In this document: piece after piece, positions 1 to 12,281 of the stretch
Layout: each line of letters begins with the position of its first letter
How positions within the stretch are numbered: position 1 is the stretch's first letter
Source: Maylandia zebra
Taxonomy: Eukaryota; Chordata; Actinopteri; Cichliformes; Cichlidae
NCBI RefSeq assembly: GCF_041146795.1
Contig: NC_135179.1
Span: 14,009,047-14,073,046 of the forward strand
Direction: 5' to 3'
Length of the DNA stretch: 64,000 nucleotides
Notes under the pieces: model-generated
Database searches by the model: none
The model's input: only the letters and a program-made list of their open reading frames with translations
Told to the model about the DNA's origin: nothing
Made by a program: the position numbers and the translations under genes

Positions 1-220
1 ATCAGCATCCTGATGTGGCACACCTGTGAGGTGGGATGGATTATCTCAATATAGCAGATGTGCCCATTACCACACATTTGGACTGATTTGTGACCACTGT
101 TTGGGAGGGATGGTTATATTGTGTATCTGGAATGAATTTTAGGTCTCTACGTCCATCCCATGGGGAATGGGAGCAAAAACAAAAGTGTTGCGTTTATATT
201 TTTGTTCAGTGTATGTATAT
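1..220. mobile_element. Terminal part of a non-autonomous DNA transposon
   Basis: The stretch ends in a T-rich motif (gcgtttatatttttgttcag) that I recognise as a common end of dispersed fish DNA elements. The element is cut by the window edge, so its other end and target duplication cannot be checked. It lies in a pgbd5 intron. Confidence 0.45.
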
Positions 221-470
221 CAGAGCATCGAGGAGCTTGGAGACGAAGTTAGAGAGGCAAGGCTGAGATGGTTTGAACATATGAAGAGGAGGGATAACAG
301 ATATACTGGACAGGGGATATTGAATATGGAGCTGTCAGGCAGGAAGAAAAGAGGAAGACCAAAGAAAAAAATCATGGATGTAGTGAAGGAGGAAATACAG
401 AGGACGGTGTGAAAGAGAAGGATGTTGGGTATAAGGGGTAGATGACCCGCTGTGGCGACCTCTAAATTGA
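221..470 (+). mobile_element. 3' fragment of a non-LTR retrotransposon reverse transcriptase
   Basis: A conceptual translation gives VREARLRWFEHMKRRDN followed by a KKRGRPKKKIMDVVKEE stretch, ending at a stop at 410-412. RWF-H-KRR followed by a basic RGRP-K block is typical of the extreme C-terminus of fish LINE reverse transcriptases. No catalytic region is present, so this is a dead 5'-truncated copy. The ATG at 167 lies in the neighbouring element and is not a real start. Confidence 0.7.
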
Positions 471-864
471 GCAGGAACAAGACTTTCTTGTTTAAGGGAA
501 AATAAAATACATACTGCATTTGTGTTTGATCTCTTTTATTTTTACTTTAAAACCCAGAAGACTTTAAAAACGAGTTCTCAGCCTTCATTGTTGGTGGTCA
601 GAATAAGATTTAGGTTAAGGTAACGGTTGGGGTTCCTATTTACTTGATGACATAGCTGTGGTGATTGTTGACCAAATAAACGAAAAAACAAACAAACAAA
701 CAAGTTTCACCCTATAAAACTCTTCCTCTAACAGAAGTGATATGTCTGAGTAAGTAGGGCAGTCTTTCTGGAAATATGTGTTGATGTTGAATTTCTAATG
801 TCATTTTTCATTGCTGTGAGCACAAGTGAAATTCCATTCATCTCCACTGAGGGAGCAGAAGCCT

Positions 865-1706
865 TTAACTAATAAACTGTAGCTGGGTATCACTGGTATT
901 AAAAACATGGTCTCCTGTCAAGTATACCAATGCAAATGTTTGTGTGTTTGCTTGCGTGAGCTTGCATGTGTGTGGGTGGCTGAATGTGGGTGACCTGCAC
1001 AACATGCACACTATGATTAACACTGAGGAAGGCTGATGCATAAAAAGTGCATCAAGTTTAGCAAAAAAACACTGCACGAACAAAATCTTTTGGGGCATGT
1101 TCTCTCTTGTTTCCCCCCATGTCATACTGTGTATGGTTGTGTGTGTGTGTGTGACAAATAAAATTTGAATTTGAATTTGTTTTCCCACTGTATAATGAGC
1201 TCTGTAATGCTCAGAGTTGGACAGGTCTGTTAGTCCTTCCATGCAGGGTCTCAGTTAAATGGGTGTATTACATAACCAACCGGCGTAGGAGTGGAAGGTT
1301 GCAGTAAGGACAAGGTTGTTAGTCAGAGCAGCTCTGCCTGCCTGAGATGTGCCTGCTTGAGCTAGTAGCGCTTCCACTCAAAACCAACATCAAAAGACAA
1401 TATTTTTTACCCAGAAGGCTTTTCATGTGATCCATTTTAAACTCAAACCGTGCAGTTTGTTGCACATAAATTTACCAGTATAAAAAAAATATATAATAAT
1501 TTTCTGTGAAAAGTAATAGATTGAATGCTAAATGATGCAACATTCAAAGAATAAGATTTGAAATCTGCAATCATTTCTTTTTCATCTCCTCTAATGTAAT
1601 TTTTCACTCTCAAATCACACCTGAAACAATTGTGATTCTGAAGAAAGTTTCCCACCTCCGTGTCTCCAAATCACATACAAACACATCGAGTATTGTGTGC
1701 AGATAC
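865..1706. other. pgbd5 intron 3 (partial), no gene seen
   Basis: Noncoding. A short GT run and a tail reading aataaaatttgaatttgaat at about 1157-1178 look like the 3' end of an old retroelement. Nothing else was recognised. Confidence 0.4.
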
Positions 1707-1841
1707 CTGACAGATAAAACCGGTGGAGGTGCACTGTCGGACCCAGAGGCTGAACTTCCTCTTCTTTCTCTTCCTCAGCTCTCTTTCTGTACAAGTGGCG
1801 ATGAACACTGGGTCCTCATCTATCAAGGGCTCATGAAGAAC
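1707..1841 (-). CDS. pgbd5: PGBD5 coding exon 3
   Basis: A 45-codon phase-0 exon from [11 protein letters not shown] to STGFICQ. The acceptor is CCATGTTTCAG and the donor is GTATCT at 1706. It joins in frame to exon 2 (...[13 protein letters not shown]...), as in mammals. The following exon is not found between 1 and 1706, so the gene continues to the left of this window. Confidence 0.96.
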
Positions 1842-4800
1842 CTGAAACATGGGTCTAAGTGAATTTTTACATACATACATTGCATAGCCTCATCAAAAGC
1901 AAAAAGGTGCTAATGAACATAACTAGTTTTCCCTTGTGAGGCTTCCTGTGTGAGAGATAAGAATGAGATTGTGTATGATTTAATACCACACCAAGAGTTT
2001 AAAGAGAGAAGGCGGCCAACTGAAGATTCTCGCAAGTCCTGTATGTGTTTGAGCGTGATAGTAAAAAAACAAAAAACACTTTGTCAGCAGAAACATGTTC
2101 TCACTCGTGCAGCTCTGTTTGCAAACCCCTCCGAAAAATAACTTCTGCCTTGTCACTTTCACTTCATTTTGATGTTTCATCTTCACGTTGTCCATACCTT
2201 TTACATTTATGCATTATAACTTCCTTCTCTGCCTGGATTCATCCAAACAGTGGAAGCCTTTTTATATTTAGTTTTCTTTTTAGCATGGATGATTCTCCAT
2301 TCAAATGAAAATAGACAAAAATATATAAAAAACAAAATAAAATCCCCAAATAAATAAGGTGTGACTAACTTTTTCTCAGAGTGGCAAAAATAGAGAGAGA
2401 GGAAAAAAAAAGGTGTTCATTTGTATAAGAAGAAAATTCAGGGTGCCCTTAGAAACACACGATTTTATGATTCTCATTCTTTAAGACAATCAATTTAACA
2501 CACACACACACACACACACAAAAAAAAAGAGTTAAATTACTCATTACTCATAAGTTCTTTAACTAAAACTGATTTTCTTTGCTTTCTATGACACTAAGCT
2601 GAATATATTTGCATTCTGGACAGCTGTCAGAATTGGGTTTGATATGAAATGTACAGTTGTTACAAACTGATTTTTATTTGTATGTTCTATATTATTTCCC
2701 CTAAGCCCACAGTCATTAAATACTAGGATGAATGTGCAAGTCTCCCCCCCTTATTTTCCTAATGAGTCATATCAGATACTGAAGAGGAATTTCCAAATGG
2801 TGAACGAGAAACAAAGAAAGTATTTTAAAAGCCAACAGTCATAAATCCAAAGATACACATTGGTTTTGATACTCGGCAAATATTTGCATTTTAAATTTCT
2901 CAGGGCTCTCCCTTCCTCCGGTGTTTTCCCTGCCTCTTCTTCCCGCCCAGCCCATCATGATTTGACTAACCGAGTGGCGACCAGCACTTCCGTGCTGCTC
3001 TAGCAACAAGTCATTTTCCAGTCAAATATGGAATCACGGAGTCATAAAAGTTAAAAATAAATGAGGCCATCTAGACTTCGGATGGATGATGTCACCCAGA
3101 CCACAACAGCCTAAGAAATAATTCATGTTGTAGCTGCGGCACAGCTGCACAGTGACGTCTTCTCTCATCTTATTACAGCTGAAACCAAAGTGATTACATT
3201 TCAAAATGTTTGAAGTAAATCATTTGTCTGAGAAAATAAAACCATTCATTTGTTCACCGTCTTCGAGTGGATGTCTTCTAATGGCTTTCTGAATAATTAT
3301 TTTACACTTGCAAATCAATACAGCAGCAATAAAGCAGTCCAGACATGATCTGAGCGAATGCAAAACTAACCCCAGCACAGATCTAATGGACATAGAATAT
3401 GTGACGCATCACTGTTAGGAGTATCTCGAGGAACATGCTAGAGTTTGTTAGAGAAAAAAAAAACAGAGCGCATTTTTTCCCCCATAATTCTTCTCTACAT
3501 GATTAACTGTTAGATGCAAACTATGTCTATTTTCAATATTGCATTGCTAAGCCCCCCCTACTCCTACATTTACCTGTCTGGGAGCTGACCACCTAGCTGT
3601 TACCCATGTATATTAGTGACCTCTGAAATGGGTCTCTTGATTTGTTCTCCTGGAGAGCTGAACAATGACTGTTTCCCCACTGTTGGAGTTGCACTATATT
3701 CAATTTAGTCTAGTTCAATTTTATTCATGCAGCAGCAGTTCACAACAGCTGTCACCTTCAGGGCCTTACTCCATACTCACTGGAGAGGCAGCTCAAGGAC
3801 TGCGTGGAGCCCAACAACAGCAACAATAAGATAAGATAAGCTTTATTAGTCCCAAACGTGGGAAATTTGTTTTGTCACAGCAGGAAGTGGACAGCTGCCA
3901 ATGCTGCCAATGCCAATCTGTAGGCGTCTTCTTAACCCCTGGTTGAGAGCCTGGTTCTGCTGAGGCCTCTTCCTGTCAAAAGGGAGTTCTTCCTTCCTAC
4001 TGTCACCCACTGGGATCGTCTGATTGTTGGAAATTTCTCTTGAATATTTTGTAGGGTTTTTACCTTGCAATATACAGCCCCTTGAAGGTACTGCTGAAAT
4101 AAAACTGAACTGAAAGGATCGAGCTACCAGGCTAGCAGCAACATGACTAAAAAAATCAAATACTTAAATACATCCCATTTAAAACCATTATTATCTGCCA
4201 TTCAGAGTTCAACAACTACACTTGTTTCTTTCCCTCTTTCTCAGAAGGCAGTCATTTATTGAGAAGATTGCTTTTTCCTTGCCAGTGGAGCTACAGTTTC
4301 AGACTGTCTGTATTTTCTAGTCCACTCTGAGAGACTATCAGGAGCAGAAAATACAGAAAATGAACTGATAAAACAAACTGGCCTAGATTCACATAAACCC
4401 CGTCACTGCCAACGACACTCACTTGCTGACCTCACTGGCTCAGTTTTGTCATTTTTAGATTTAAGTTAACACACTTCACCCAACCAGTGACTATGCTGCA
4501 ATGAAATAAAGAGTAAAATATTGATATTTAAACTATTTGCACAGATGAATTAGATGTGGATGATATATGAGGAGGGCATTGCTTTTAAGTGCCTGTGTTC
4601 CCAAATGCTCCCATCACAGAACTGGCATCATCTTTCATAATGAAGATGATGTTGTAGCACTCATACAGTAGAAAGACAACAGCAAATAAATCAACTTGTT
4701 CACTTATTTTTGAAAGCAACCCCAGTGTCCTGCGCAAAAGACTGAGAATATTAAGTTGCAATATTTTAGCTATAATTATGAAAGAAAGAAAAGCCCTTAT

Positions 4801-7800
4801 AGGAACTGTATGCAATGCCGTATCCTCTACTAACAAATACTTTAAGAGTAAACTGCATCTTATGTAAGATCTTTGTTTTTTGCTTGAACTCTGGGAGCAA
4901 TCAGACACATTTTTAATGTTACATTTTCATCAGATTTACGTAAACAAGGTCGTGGTAAATTCTGTTGTGCCTTTTTGCTCAAGAAGAACACACCTAAAGA
5001 GAAAACTGATTCAAAAGCTTCCTCTTTTTGCTGTCATGTCAAAATAATACAAAAAAAATTAAGTTAAAAAGGGCACAGTGGTGAAAGATCAGTCTGATTT
5101 TAGGCAGGCTGGTTATTTGGGGTACTTTTAAATCTCCAGTGATGCAGAGTGATGAATTCATCCAGAGAAGAAAGTAAAGTAGGAAAGTTGAAAAAAAGTC
5201 CAGCCCACCCAAAATAGAGAAACAAGGCTGGCGCTCCACTGGCCTAGTTACATAAATGTGGATAGGATACACAAGTTAAGATTCCTCTGCAGGGGAAGCC
5301 TGTGTAAAACAGAGTGCGCCCCGGCTTTTCAAACAGAGACTCATTGCTGGAGCTATGAGCTGGTTTGCAATACTTGAAGCATTGTTAAAAAATTTACTCG
5401 CCGATGCACATCGGAGTGTGAATGCGAGTGAATGTTAGATAGAAGCACTAAAAAAAGCCTTAGATAAAGTGCTTGTGTGAATGCACGAGTTGTATAAAGC
5501 GCTTTCAGTGCTCAGTGAGAGTAGAAAAGTGCTACATAAGAACCAGTCCATTTACCATATTTAAACATATCCTCCAGTGAAACTGCAGCACTGCATATAG
5601 CTTTCTCAGCTATATGGCTGGCCTTGTGATTTGGTGCTGTATAAATACAAATTGAATTGAAAACAGTCATTCAACAAATTTCTCTTTTGCTTTACATCTA
5701 AAACTAAATAGCTCAAATGATTTTGTCAGAGAAGAGATAAACTAATTAAATTACAACTATGTATAAGACAATCTCTTGGCATACCCCTTGCAACTACACC
5801 TACATGCAACTCATACCCCACCTACTGATTACTGTCCTCTTCCTTCTCATTCTGCATCTGTGTAAATGTGTTATGGCTCCAGGTCAGAAAGTTAATATTG
5901 CACTGGAACACATAAACATGCTGACACAGCAAAACTTTGGATGTGGATGACTAAAAAGTGATTTCCTCAACATCATCACCTGTAAATGACTTCTGGAACT
6001 TTGGTCGTTTCTTTTTATACTACGCAATTCATGAGGCATAATAAAATGTAGCTGTGCTGTTAAAATGTGGTGCTCCTAAAGGCAAGAAGAATCTGTTGCC
6101 AGCTGAAAGAAAGCATCTAAAAATATCAAGAGAGGCTTGAAGAAAACGCCACCTGTCGCAACGCACACACCTGTGTTTGTGATGGTCTGAAAGTGCAGCT
6201 GAAGGACTGCTGCAGCGAGTCCAGGAAGGGCTGGATCTTGTAAAGGCCCTGGTTGCTTCCTTGTGATGGCCGGAAAGCCACAATGTGGAAGTACTTGAGG
6301 ATCTTCTCAAAACGCGACTGACTCATCTTCAAGGCGATGCTTTGGTTGCTGAAAAAGCCCGAGCTCCAGATGCTGAGCACTGACTCACAGCGGTGCACAC
6401 TGGTGGAGGTGACAAAGCCCAGGAACGCTTTCATTTCCTGGGCCGTGACGGGATGCCAGCCTTCGTCTGAGCCGAACCGCTCCTGAAACTTCTTGGCATA
6501 CATGTTAGTCTGAGTGACCATGTTTTGGATGCAGTTGTCCGGGACAAAGAGCTGGAAAAAGTCCAAGGCTGTAGCGGTGGCCGGCATCTTTTGAGCAGGT
6601 CCTGTGTTGGGAAAAAGGACAAAAGTGAAATGTTATGACAAAAAAAATTATGCTGATTGACAGACAGAGAATCGCACATGGGATAAGTCGCACACAGCAC
6701 TGTCACTTACGCCCAGCTTTTTAACTTTGGTACGAAGCCTTCAATTTGATTGACTTTGCTGAGTAGAAGGGTTTTTTTTGACACAATACAATATCATTTT
6801 GTTGAGCTGTCATCTTCAAAGCTGTGTGGGATGCACACAGGCTCATTCTTGCTTATATAAACTCCAGTGACATCTCAAAAGAATCTTGAGAACAGTAACG
6901 TAAAGCATCAATTAATTTTAGGTGTTACATTGTAGCAAAAAACCTCACCCGGCCCGGACACGGAAAGGATTGACAGATTGACAGATCAGAGGAACGCAGT
7001 ACACTTCGTGCATCAGCAGCTTTTGGGTATGAATGTCATAAGCCCAGGGCAGCAGTTAGAAAGTTTACATGACCTGACAGCCACCACACTGTGGTGCCAG
7101 TCAAAGTGTGGCATTTCTATGCTTGCGGAAGGCTTCAGTGTCTTGTTGCTTTTGTGTTACGGCAGGCAATAAGTCAAAATCACGCTTTAATGTTTGCGAG
7201 CCATGAGCCATTAAAAAACATCTGCACTATTTCAATTAATTTGACTGATGGTTTTGTTTATACAGAATGATTTGCCTTTTTATTAATGAAATTTGAATGT
7301 ATCTAAACCTGTGGAATAACACAGAAGCTTCACTTCATCTGTGTGTGGTTGTAAAGTTTGTGTGATCAGTGTACAGTGTTTAGTCCTTATAATGTACTAC
7401 TTAAATCTATTGAAAGTCTATGTTATCAAGCAAGAAGCTTCTTTTTGGAAACTGCAGCATAAGAACAACTTAAAGAGATGTCTAAAAGTGTAGGCCTTGG
7501 TCACATAGGCAGAGAGAACAGGTGGCTGTGAAGTGACAGTGACATGAACCATGCTAATTGTGCTGATGATCAAACCGCTCACAAGAAACTTGTCTGTGCA
7601 GCACCGTATAGCCCTTTTAGATCAGTTTCACCTAGTCACTGCCAGCAACCACTCACTAACTGGTTGAGGCATGCACAATTTTCCCTAGGAAGCGGTGGTT
7701 GCTAAGAAGTCGCCAACTGGTCTCTATGCCAGACTGTGGCCTATGTGTGACTGTGGCTAACAGCTTAAAGAATAAACATTCAAAATAACACTCACGTGGC

Positions 7801-10800
7801 CAAAATTTCAAATGACAACACTGTTTGAGTCGTTTTTTCCCGCTACTTTTAGACATTGTCAAATACAGGGAATACTCTTAATATGGTGTTCACAACCCAC
7901 AGCTCTAGACACATGCTGTTCAAACCTTCTGTTTGTCAGGTGCTGCCAATCTGAAGAGAGTTAGCCCAACATAAGATAAATAAGGACGCGGTTAAACTGT
8001 AAAATATGGAGATGGGACTGATCCATCCTTTAAAGTACTGAACGAAAACTTAAATTGTTGGCTTAAAGTAAAGAAGCCCTGACACAATTAAAATAACTGT
8101 ATTTACAAACATTAACATCAAAGAATTGTTAAAAGCAATAGATAAATGCTCAAATATGAAAAAAAAAGGTTCATCAGCTGCGGTATAAATGTTTGAAATG
8201 GCATAATTAATGAATTAGCAGCAAAACTAGCTAAAGGCAATGGATAAATAGGTAATTTAACTAAAATTAATCAACAAAGAATCAGAGCTGTTTTCTAAAA
8301 TGTGCTAATGGCAGCAACAGTGAAGCGTAGTCGGGACTTTTCTGCCTGACCTAATTATTCTCCCTCGCTGGTTAAGGACGAGATAACATTTATCTCCCAT
8401 TTAAAAAGCTCTCCGTCCGTCTGCCTTTGGATGTAGCTTTGGAGCCACACAGTCAATACTCAGTGCAGTTAACTGGCTTTGGTTCACTCTCAGGTTGTTG
8501 GATCCATGAGAGGTAATTTGGACTTTGAGCAGAACATCTTTTGGCTCGATTGAACAGCACAATCTCATTATCTCAGAACAACATAAAAAAAAAAAAAGGC
8601 TTTTACTCTCCCTTCTCAGGCCCTGTGTAGCTGGCTGCAACTAAAATAATGAAGGCTCTTTTCTTTGCGGATTTAACGATAACACACACGACTTCAACCT
8701 ATATAGTACACTGTTAAAAGTGTGCAGGAGGACAAGACATGAAGTGTAGAAAAGACAGAGTGGGATACAAGCACTCCCACTCAGTTGATGCTTGCAGACA
8801 AGACACAGAAATAGCCAGGGCACAGCTCAAAGATCAACTCATTCACATCCAATTAGACTTGAAAGCTGAAGGTAATATTCAACATGACTTCCAGTCCACC
8901 CCTGAATAAAAACATCAGACGTTCAGACTGAAGATCTACTGAGGCAAAATGATTTAACACGACTCATCTCAGAAGGGAGGTACGAATACAGCGTGAGGAA
9001 GGACTCGTCATTTTCCTGGATAATAGAATTGTCTCATCTGCTGCTGCTGAGCAAACACAACCTTCCTCTTTGAGTAGCCCTGCCAGCTCATCGTCAGTCC
9101 AGCCCGCATCAATCAGATGAAACAGGATTAATCATTTACATAACTCTTCTTTCAGCTGATGCTAGTCTATGTGGCAGTCCTATAAATATCGATTTCCCAC
9201 ATTGCTCAAAAGAAAAATCCACCTACAGTGCACACACAGACAGGTATAATCCCTCGCGATTATCAGCTGTTGTGGCATTTCCATTGTCCCAGGACAAACA
9301 TCTGTCTCATAGAGCTTTTATAGCCATGGATTTAGAAGGAGAGATTACTGTGTATTTGAAGTGCATCAACCCTTACATAGACTAAATGTGTTCCGAGTTC
9401 AGTTTTTAGTGGAAATTAAAGAGACAGCACCTAAGTGCAATTTCTCACCACCGCGACTATTGATTACATTTTTTTTGGACTTACAAATAAAACAATATCT
9501 ACTGTCTTTAAGCAAAAACGTTTTCATTTGTGTTGTTTAGTCCAATTACTTCAGCGTTCTACCTTTATGTGATTGATAGAGAATATTATGTATAAATATA
9601 ATAAAATGCATCTTTGTCTAAGTGTTTTTAATGGCTGAGAGATCTCATGCAGACAAGGTAGCAATACACAGTCAGGCAGATGAACTGACATATGGACAGG
9701 AGCAGTAATCTTTCAGTCAGCTTCAGCAAACTGAAGCAATAAATAGTTCTTTAATTCCCTTCGACATCATGATAAAGTGCTTATATAATCTAAGAGCTAC
9801 AGTTCATAATCTTTGGTCTAGTCATTTGCCACCCGCCTCGCACTGCAGGGGCAACCATCACAAACTCATTTGAAGACAGCATATTACATATGAACATCCT
9901 GTGTCAGCACGCACTGACTGACATAGAAATGGGCAGGCAGACAGACGGGCACTGACCGACTTTGCCGAAACGTCATTCGTGCCATTAAAATCTGCGGAGA
10001 CGCACATTTATGCAGACATGCTGCTCAGGATGGAGTCATTCTTATCTGTTCGGGCTGATTAAGTCAGAGTAAGGTCTTGGCTACTTGAGGTCTGAAGTGT
10101 GATTATGTGCTCTGGCAGTACTACATCCACGCTTTTAATCATACCTACCCTGATACAGGATGGCAGGCCTAGAGTTGCAGTGGCTTGTGCAAACAGACAC
10201 TGACTGCATTTTTAACAAATCAGACCAGACCATACAAACACACCTGCTGCCACCCTAGCTTAAGTCAACAAAGTCACAACAGCTAAATAGAGTCAGACAC
10301 TCCAGGATGTAGAAGTACTGAACATCCTCTAACATTTGTGGCACAGCAAGAACCTCTTATGGTACCCCAGCTCAGTGCAGCTTGGTTCAGACTATTTTGG
10401 GTGCTTAAAACAGACACCACTTTATATCCAGGCTCAGATTATCCCAGAGCAGGATTACTAAAGTTAGCTGGATCTGAAAAAAAAAAAAAAAAAAAAAAAA
10501 AATCCAGAAATAAATGTTATTTAGTATGTGTCTTTTTTTTTAGTTTTCTGTTTATTGGAACAGGCTGTTTCTTGAACCAAATAGCTCCAAAACAACATTT
10601 AAAAGCTTTATCTCATTTGTTCATATGTGGGTTTTTTTTTTTAATGATCATGTAGTACATTTCGGTGTTTGCTGCACTGGAACAGCTTGGGAACAATTCT
10701 TTGCAAACAGCGAGTGCTGTTCACTTACTTTGCAGTGGCATCTTGGCAGGTTATCTACAGCCAGGGCTTTTTATTCATTTGAATAAGTGTGTTCCTACTA

Positions 10801-12281
10801 GGTAGTGTGCCAGCACACTGGGGCTTGGTCCGTATCTACTACAGCCATATGCCGATTCCCCTCCAAGTCTGCAACAGTGCATCCTGTCACGGTGGAAACA
10901 GGATGGCATTCTCACAAATCGTTTTGGCTTCAGCGGAGGCAGGAAAGATGGACAAGGAGAACCAATCCAAACATAGCTTGACTGAAAGAGCTGCACTATA
11001 AACCCCAAACCCCACTCTCTGATCTATAATGGACTAAATAAATAAATACTGTTCTTAAGACTGACAGTCTAATGGTGTGGTAGAGAGGAAGGAGCAGTGT
11101 GGGTGCACACACTGCTGTTTAACTGTCACGATTCATGCACACAAATGTCTCTCCTTTGCGCACACACACACAAACAGACCTGCAGAAGTGTGCAGTTAAA
11201 AAGGAAAATAACCGAATGAATAAATCAGGATTCTCTGAGCTTGTGTCTCACATTTAAGCTGTTGGTACCAGTGGACAAAGGCTGGCATTTGTGCGTTAGT
11301 TCTGCATGAATGCACACACCTACATAGCATCAGAAGGCATGCATGCTAGGTTAAGTTGTGGCTCTACAAAGTGCATAGATATTTCTTGTTATGCACATTG
11401 AGTTTATATGCAACAAAATGTGCCATTTATTTATTTATTTTATTCTAAAATTTGCACATAATACATGTGCATGGAGCCAGGAGAGGCTTCATGCCGTTTC
11501 TCTAAACGAAACAGCTCTGAAACATGAGCACATACACATAAGACAGCATGTCTACAACAGCACCAAGGGGTGATGCATCAAAGGTTAAGCCTTTGCCATT
11601 AACTTAATAAAGCAATTAACGATGCATGTGTCACTACACACAAGCAAGAAGCGCACACATACACAGAGAGAGGGAGAGAGATAAAAACGAGAGCAGTATT
11701 CAGTTGTTTAAAAAAAAAAAAAAAAGCAGTAGTTGCTTTGTGGCTGTTGTGACAAACAGAAATGGCCTGCCTGACCTGAAAAATGTGAACACGGACGGCA
11801 CTCCTGTCTGTGTCTATCCAATCACTACACAGCCGTGAGCATTTGCTCCCCACCAGTGCAAAAATTAGCCCATCCATCGTGCCTCACCGTATGTATCATT
11901 GTACGGCGGGACCGTGACATCCTGCAGAGTCTCCGTCCAGCCCTCCTCCTCTGCCTGACTACGGGATAGGGAGCCGGGAGGTCCTGCTGCGCTGCCACCT
12001 CCTGTCCCCCCGCTGTGTCCACTCTCCTTATCGCCTCGTTTCTGGTGGTGATGGTGGTGGTGGTGCTGCTGCGGTGTCTGTTGCTGCTGCTGCTGCTGAT
12101 CCTCCTCACCTACCTCGGCTATGTAGTTATCAGAGTCGGAGTCTCCGGAGGTGCTGTAGAAGGGATTGTCGCTGCTGTCGTCCCCGGACTCGCCGAACAC
12201 GTCGTCGGATATCTGCAGGCTCTCGTACCGGGAGCGGGCCGCTTCCAGGAGAGACAGCGCCTTTCGCCCGCACTCCGCCAT
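1707..12281 (-). CDS. pgbd5: PGBD5, piggyBac-derived domesticated transposase (5' part; exons 1-3 of a gene that continues past base 1)
   Basis: PGBD5 is a vertebrate gene derived from a piggyBac transposase and expressed mainly in neural tissue. Three coding exons are seen: 12281-11888, 6601-6171 and 1841-1707. All are flanked by GT-AG and the phases close (394+431+135 nt, 320 codons). Exon 1 starts MAECGRK and carries the conserved [12 protein letters not shown] and DDVFGESG motifs. Exon 2 has [26 protein letters not shown] and [11 protein letters not shown]-like blocks of the transposase N-terminal region. Exon 3 has [13 protein letters not shown] and [15 protein letters not shown]. All three match mammalian PGBD5 closely. 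An in-frame ATG at 12347 would add 22 residues; I chose 12281 because the family starts MAE. The catalytic-core exons lie left of the window. The gene is divergent from cog2. Confidence 0.96.
2498..2529. repeat. (CA)n microsatellite followed by an A run
   Basis: About ten CA units followed by nine A bases, inside pgbd5 intron 2. Confidence 0.85.
2880..3140. other. Repeat-free block in pgbd5 intron 2, possible regulatory element
   Basis: This segment is more GC-rich and less repetitive than its surroundings. It contains an RFX X-box-like site (GTTGCTAGAGCAGC on the minus strand, about 2993-3006) and a CCATATTTGA-like motif. No open reading frame fits a gene. Regulatory function is inference; conservation would have to be tested. 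Confidence 0.25.
3690..4115. mobile_element. L2-like LINE tails in opposite orientations with an intervening fish repeat
   Basis: The segment at 3900-4115 carries the familiar gagcctggttctgctgagg ... tcaaaagggagttcttcctt ... aataaaactgaactgaa tail of fish L2-type LINEs, plus strand. A minus-strand tail (tagttcaattttattcatgc) lies at about 3700-3790. Between them, 3828-3870 holds the dispersed ataagctttattagtccc motif. All are noncoding fragments in pgbd5 intron 2. Confidence 0.65.
5395..5560 (+). mobile_element. 3' tail of a tRNA-derived SINE
   Basis: Contains taaagcgctttcagtgctca and the downstream aaaagtgctacataagaac tail that recurs at 61370-61410 and 63450-63510 in this window. The tRNA-like head is missing, so this is a 5'-truncated copy. 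Confidence 0.55.
5615..5665 (+). mobile_element. Short L2-like LINE tail
   Basis: The string ttgtgatttggtgctgtata followed by aatacaaattgaattgaaa matches the terminal tail of the L2-like fish LINE seen near 57.7 kb. Only the last 50 bp remain. Confidence 0.5.
6171..6601 (-). CDS. pgbd5: PGBD5 coding exon 2
   Basis: The acceptor CCCAACACAG precedes base 6601 and the donor GTGTGTGCG starts at 6170. The exon encodes 143 codons after completing the split Gly codon of exon 1. The protein runs [15 protein letters not shown] to FRPSQTQ and is nearly collinear with mammalian PGBD5, including the ESVLSIWS and [13 protein letters not shown] motifs. Confidence 0.97.
6602..11887. other. pgbd5 intron 1: no gene recognised
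   Basis: A 5.3-kb noncoding intron. Apart from an A run at about 10477-10501, another at about 11711-11725 and short CA/GT runs, I see no coding exon or clear mobile element. Repeat-poor stretches around 8.3-10.1 kb could hold conserved elements, but this cannot be judged from one sequence. Confidence 0.4.
11888..12281 (-). CDS. pgbd5: PGBD5 coding exon 1
   Basis: First coding exon, 131 codons plus one base, ending ...PPYNDTYG with donor GTGAGG at 11887-11882. The N-terminal half is acidic and Ser-rich ([15 protein letters not shown]). It is followed by a Gln/His low-complexity tract encoded at 12042-12098 and a Gly/Ser-rich stretch. This is the disordered N-terminal tail typical of PGBD5, with a fish-side Gln/His expansion that I do not recall in mammals. 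Confidence 0.95.
12042..12098 (-). repeat. pgbd5: In-frame CAG/CAC repeat encoding a Gln/His tract in PGBD5
   Basis: Read on the minus strand, seven Gln codons (12098-12078) are followed by Thr-Pro-Gln-Gln, seven His codons (12065-12045) and one Gln. The run is coding and keeps the frame. It lies in the disordered N-terminal tail and is likely polymorphic in length. Confidence 0.9.

Noticed and set aside
167-412. 81-aa frame as a gene
   Set aside because: Only the C-terminal part resembles a LINE reverse-transcriptase end, and the start lies in another repeat.
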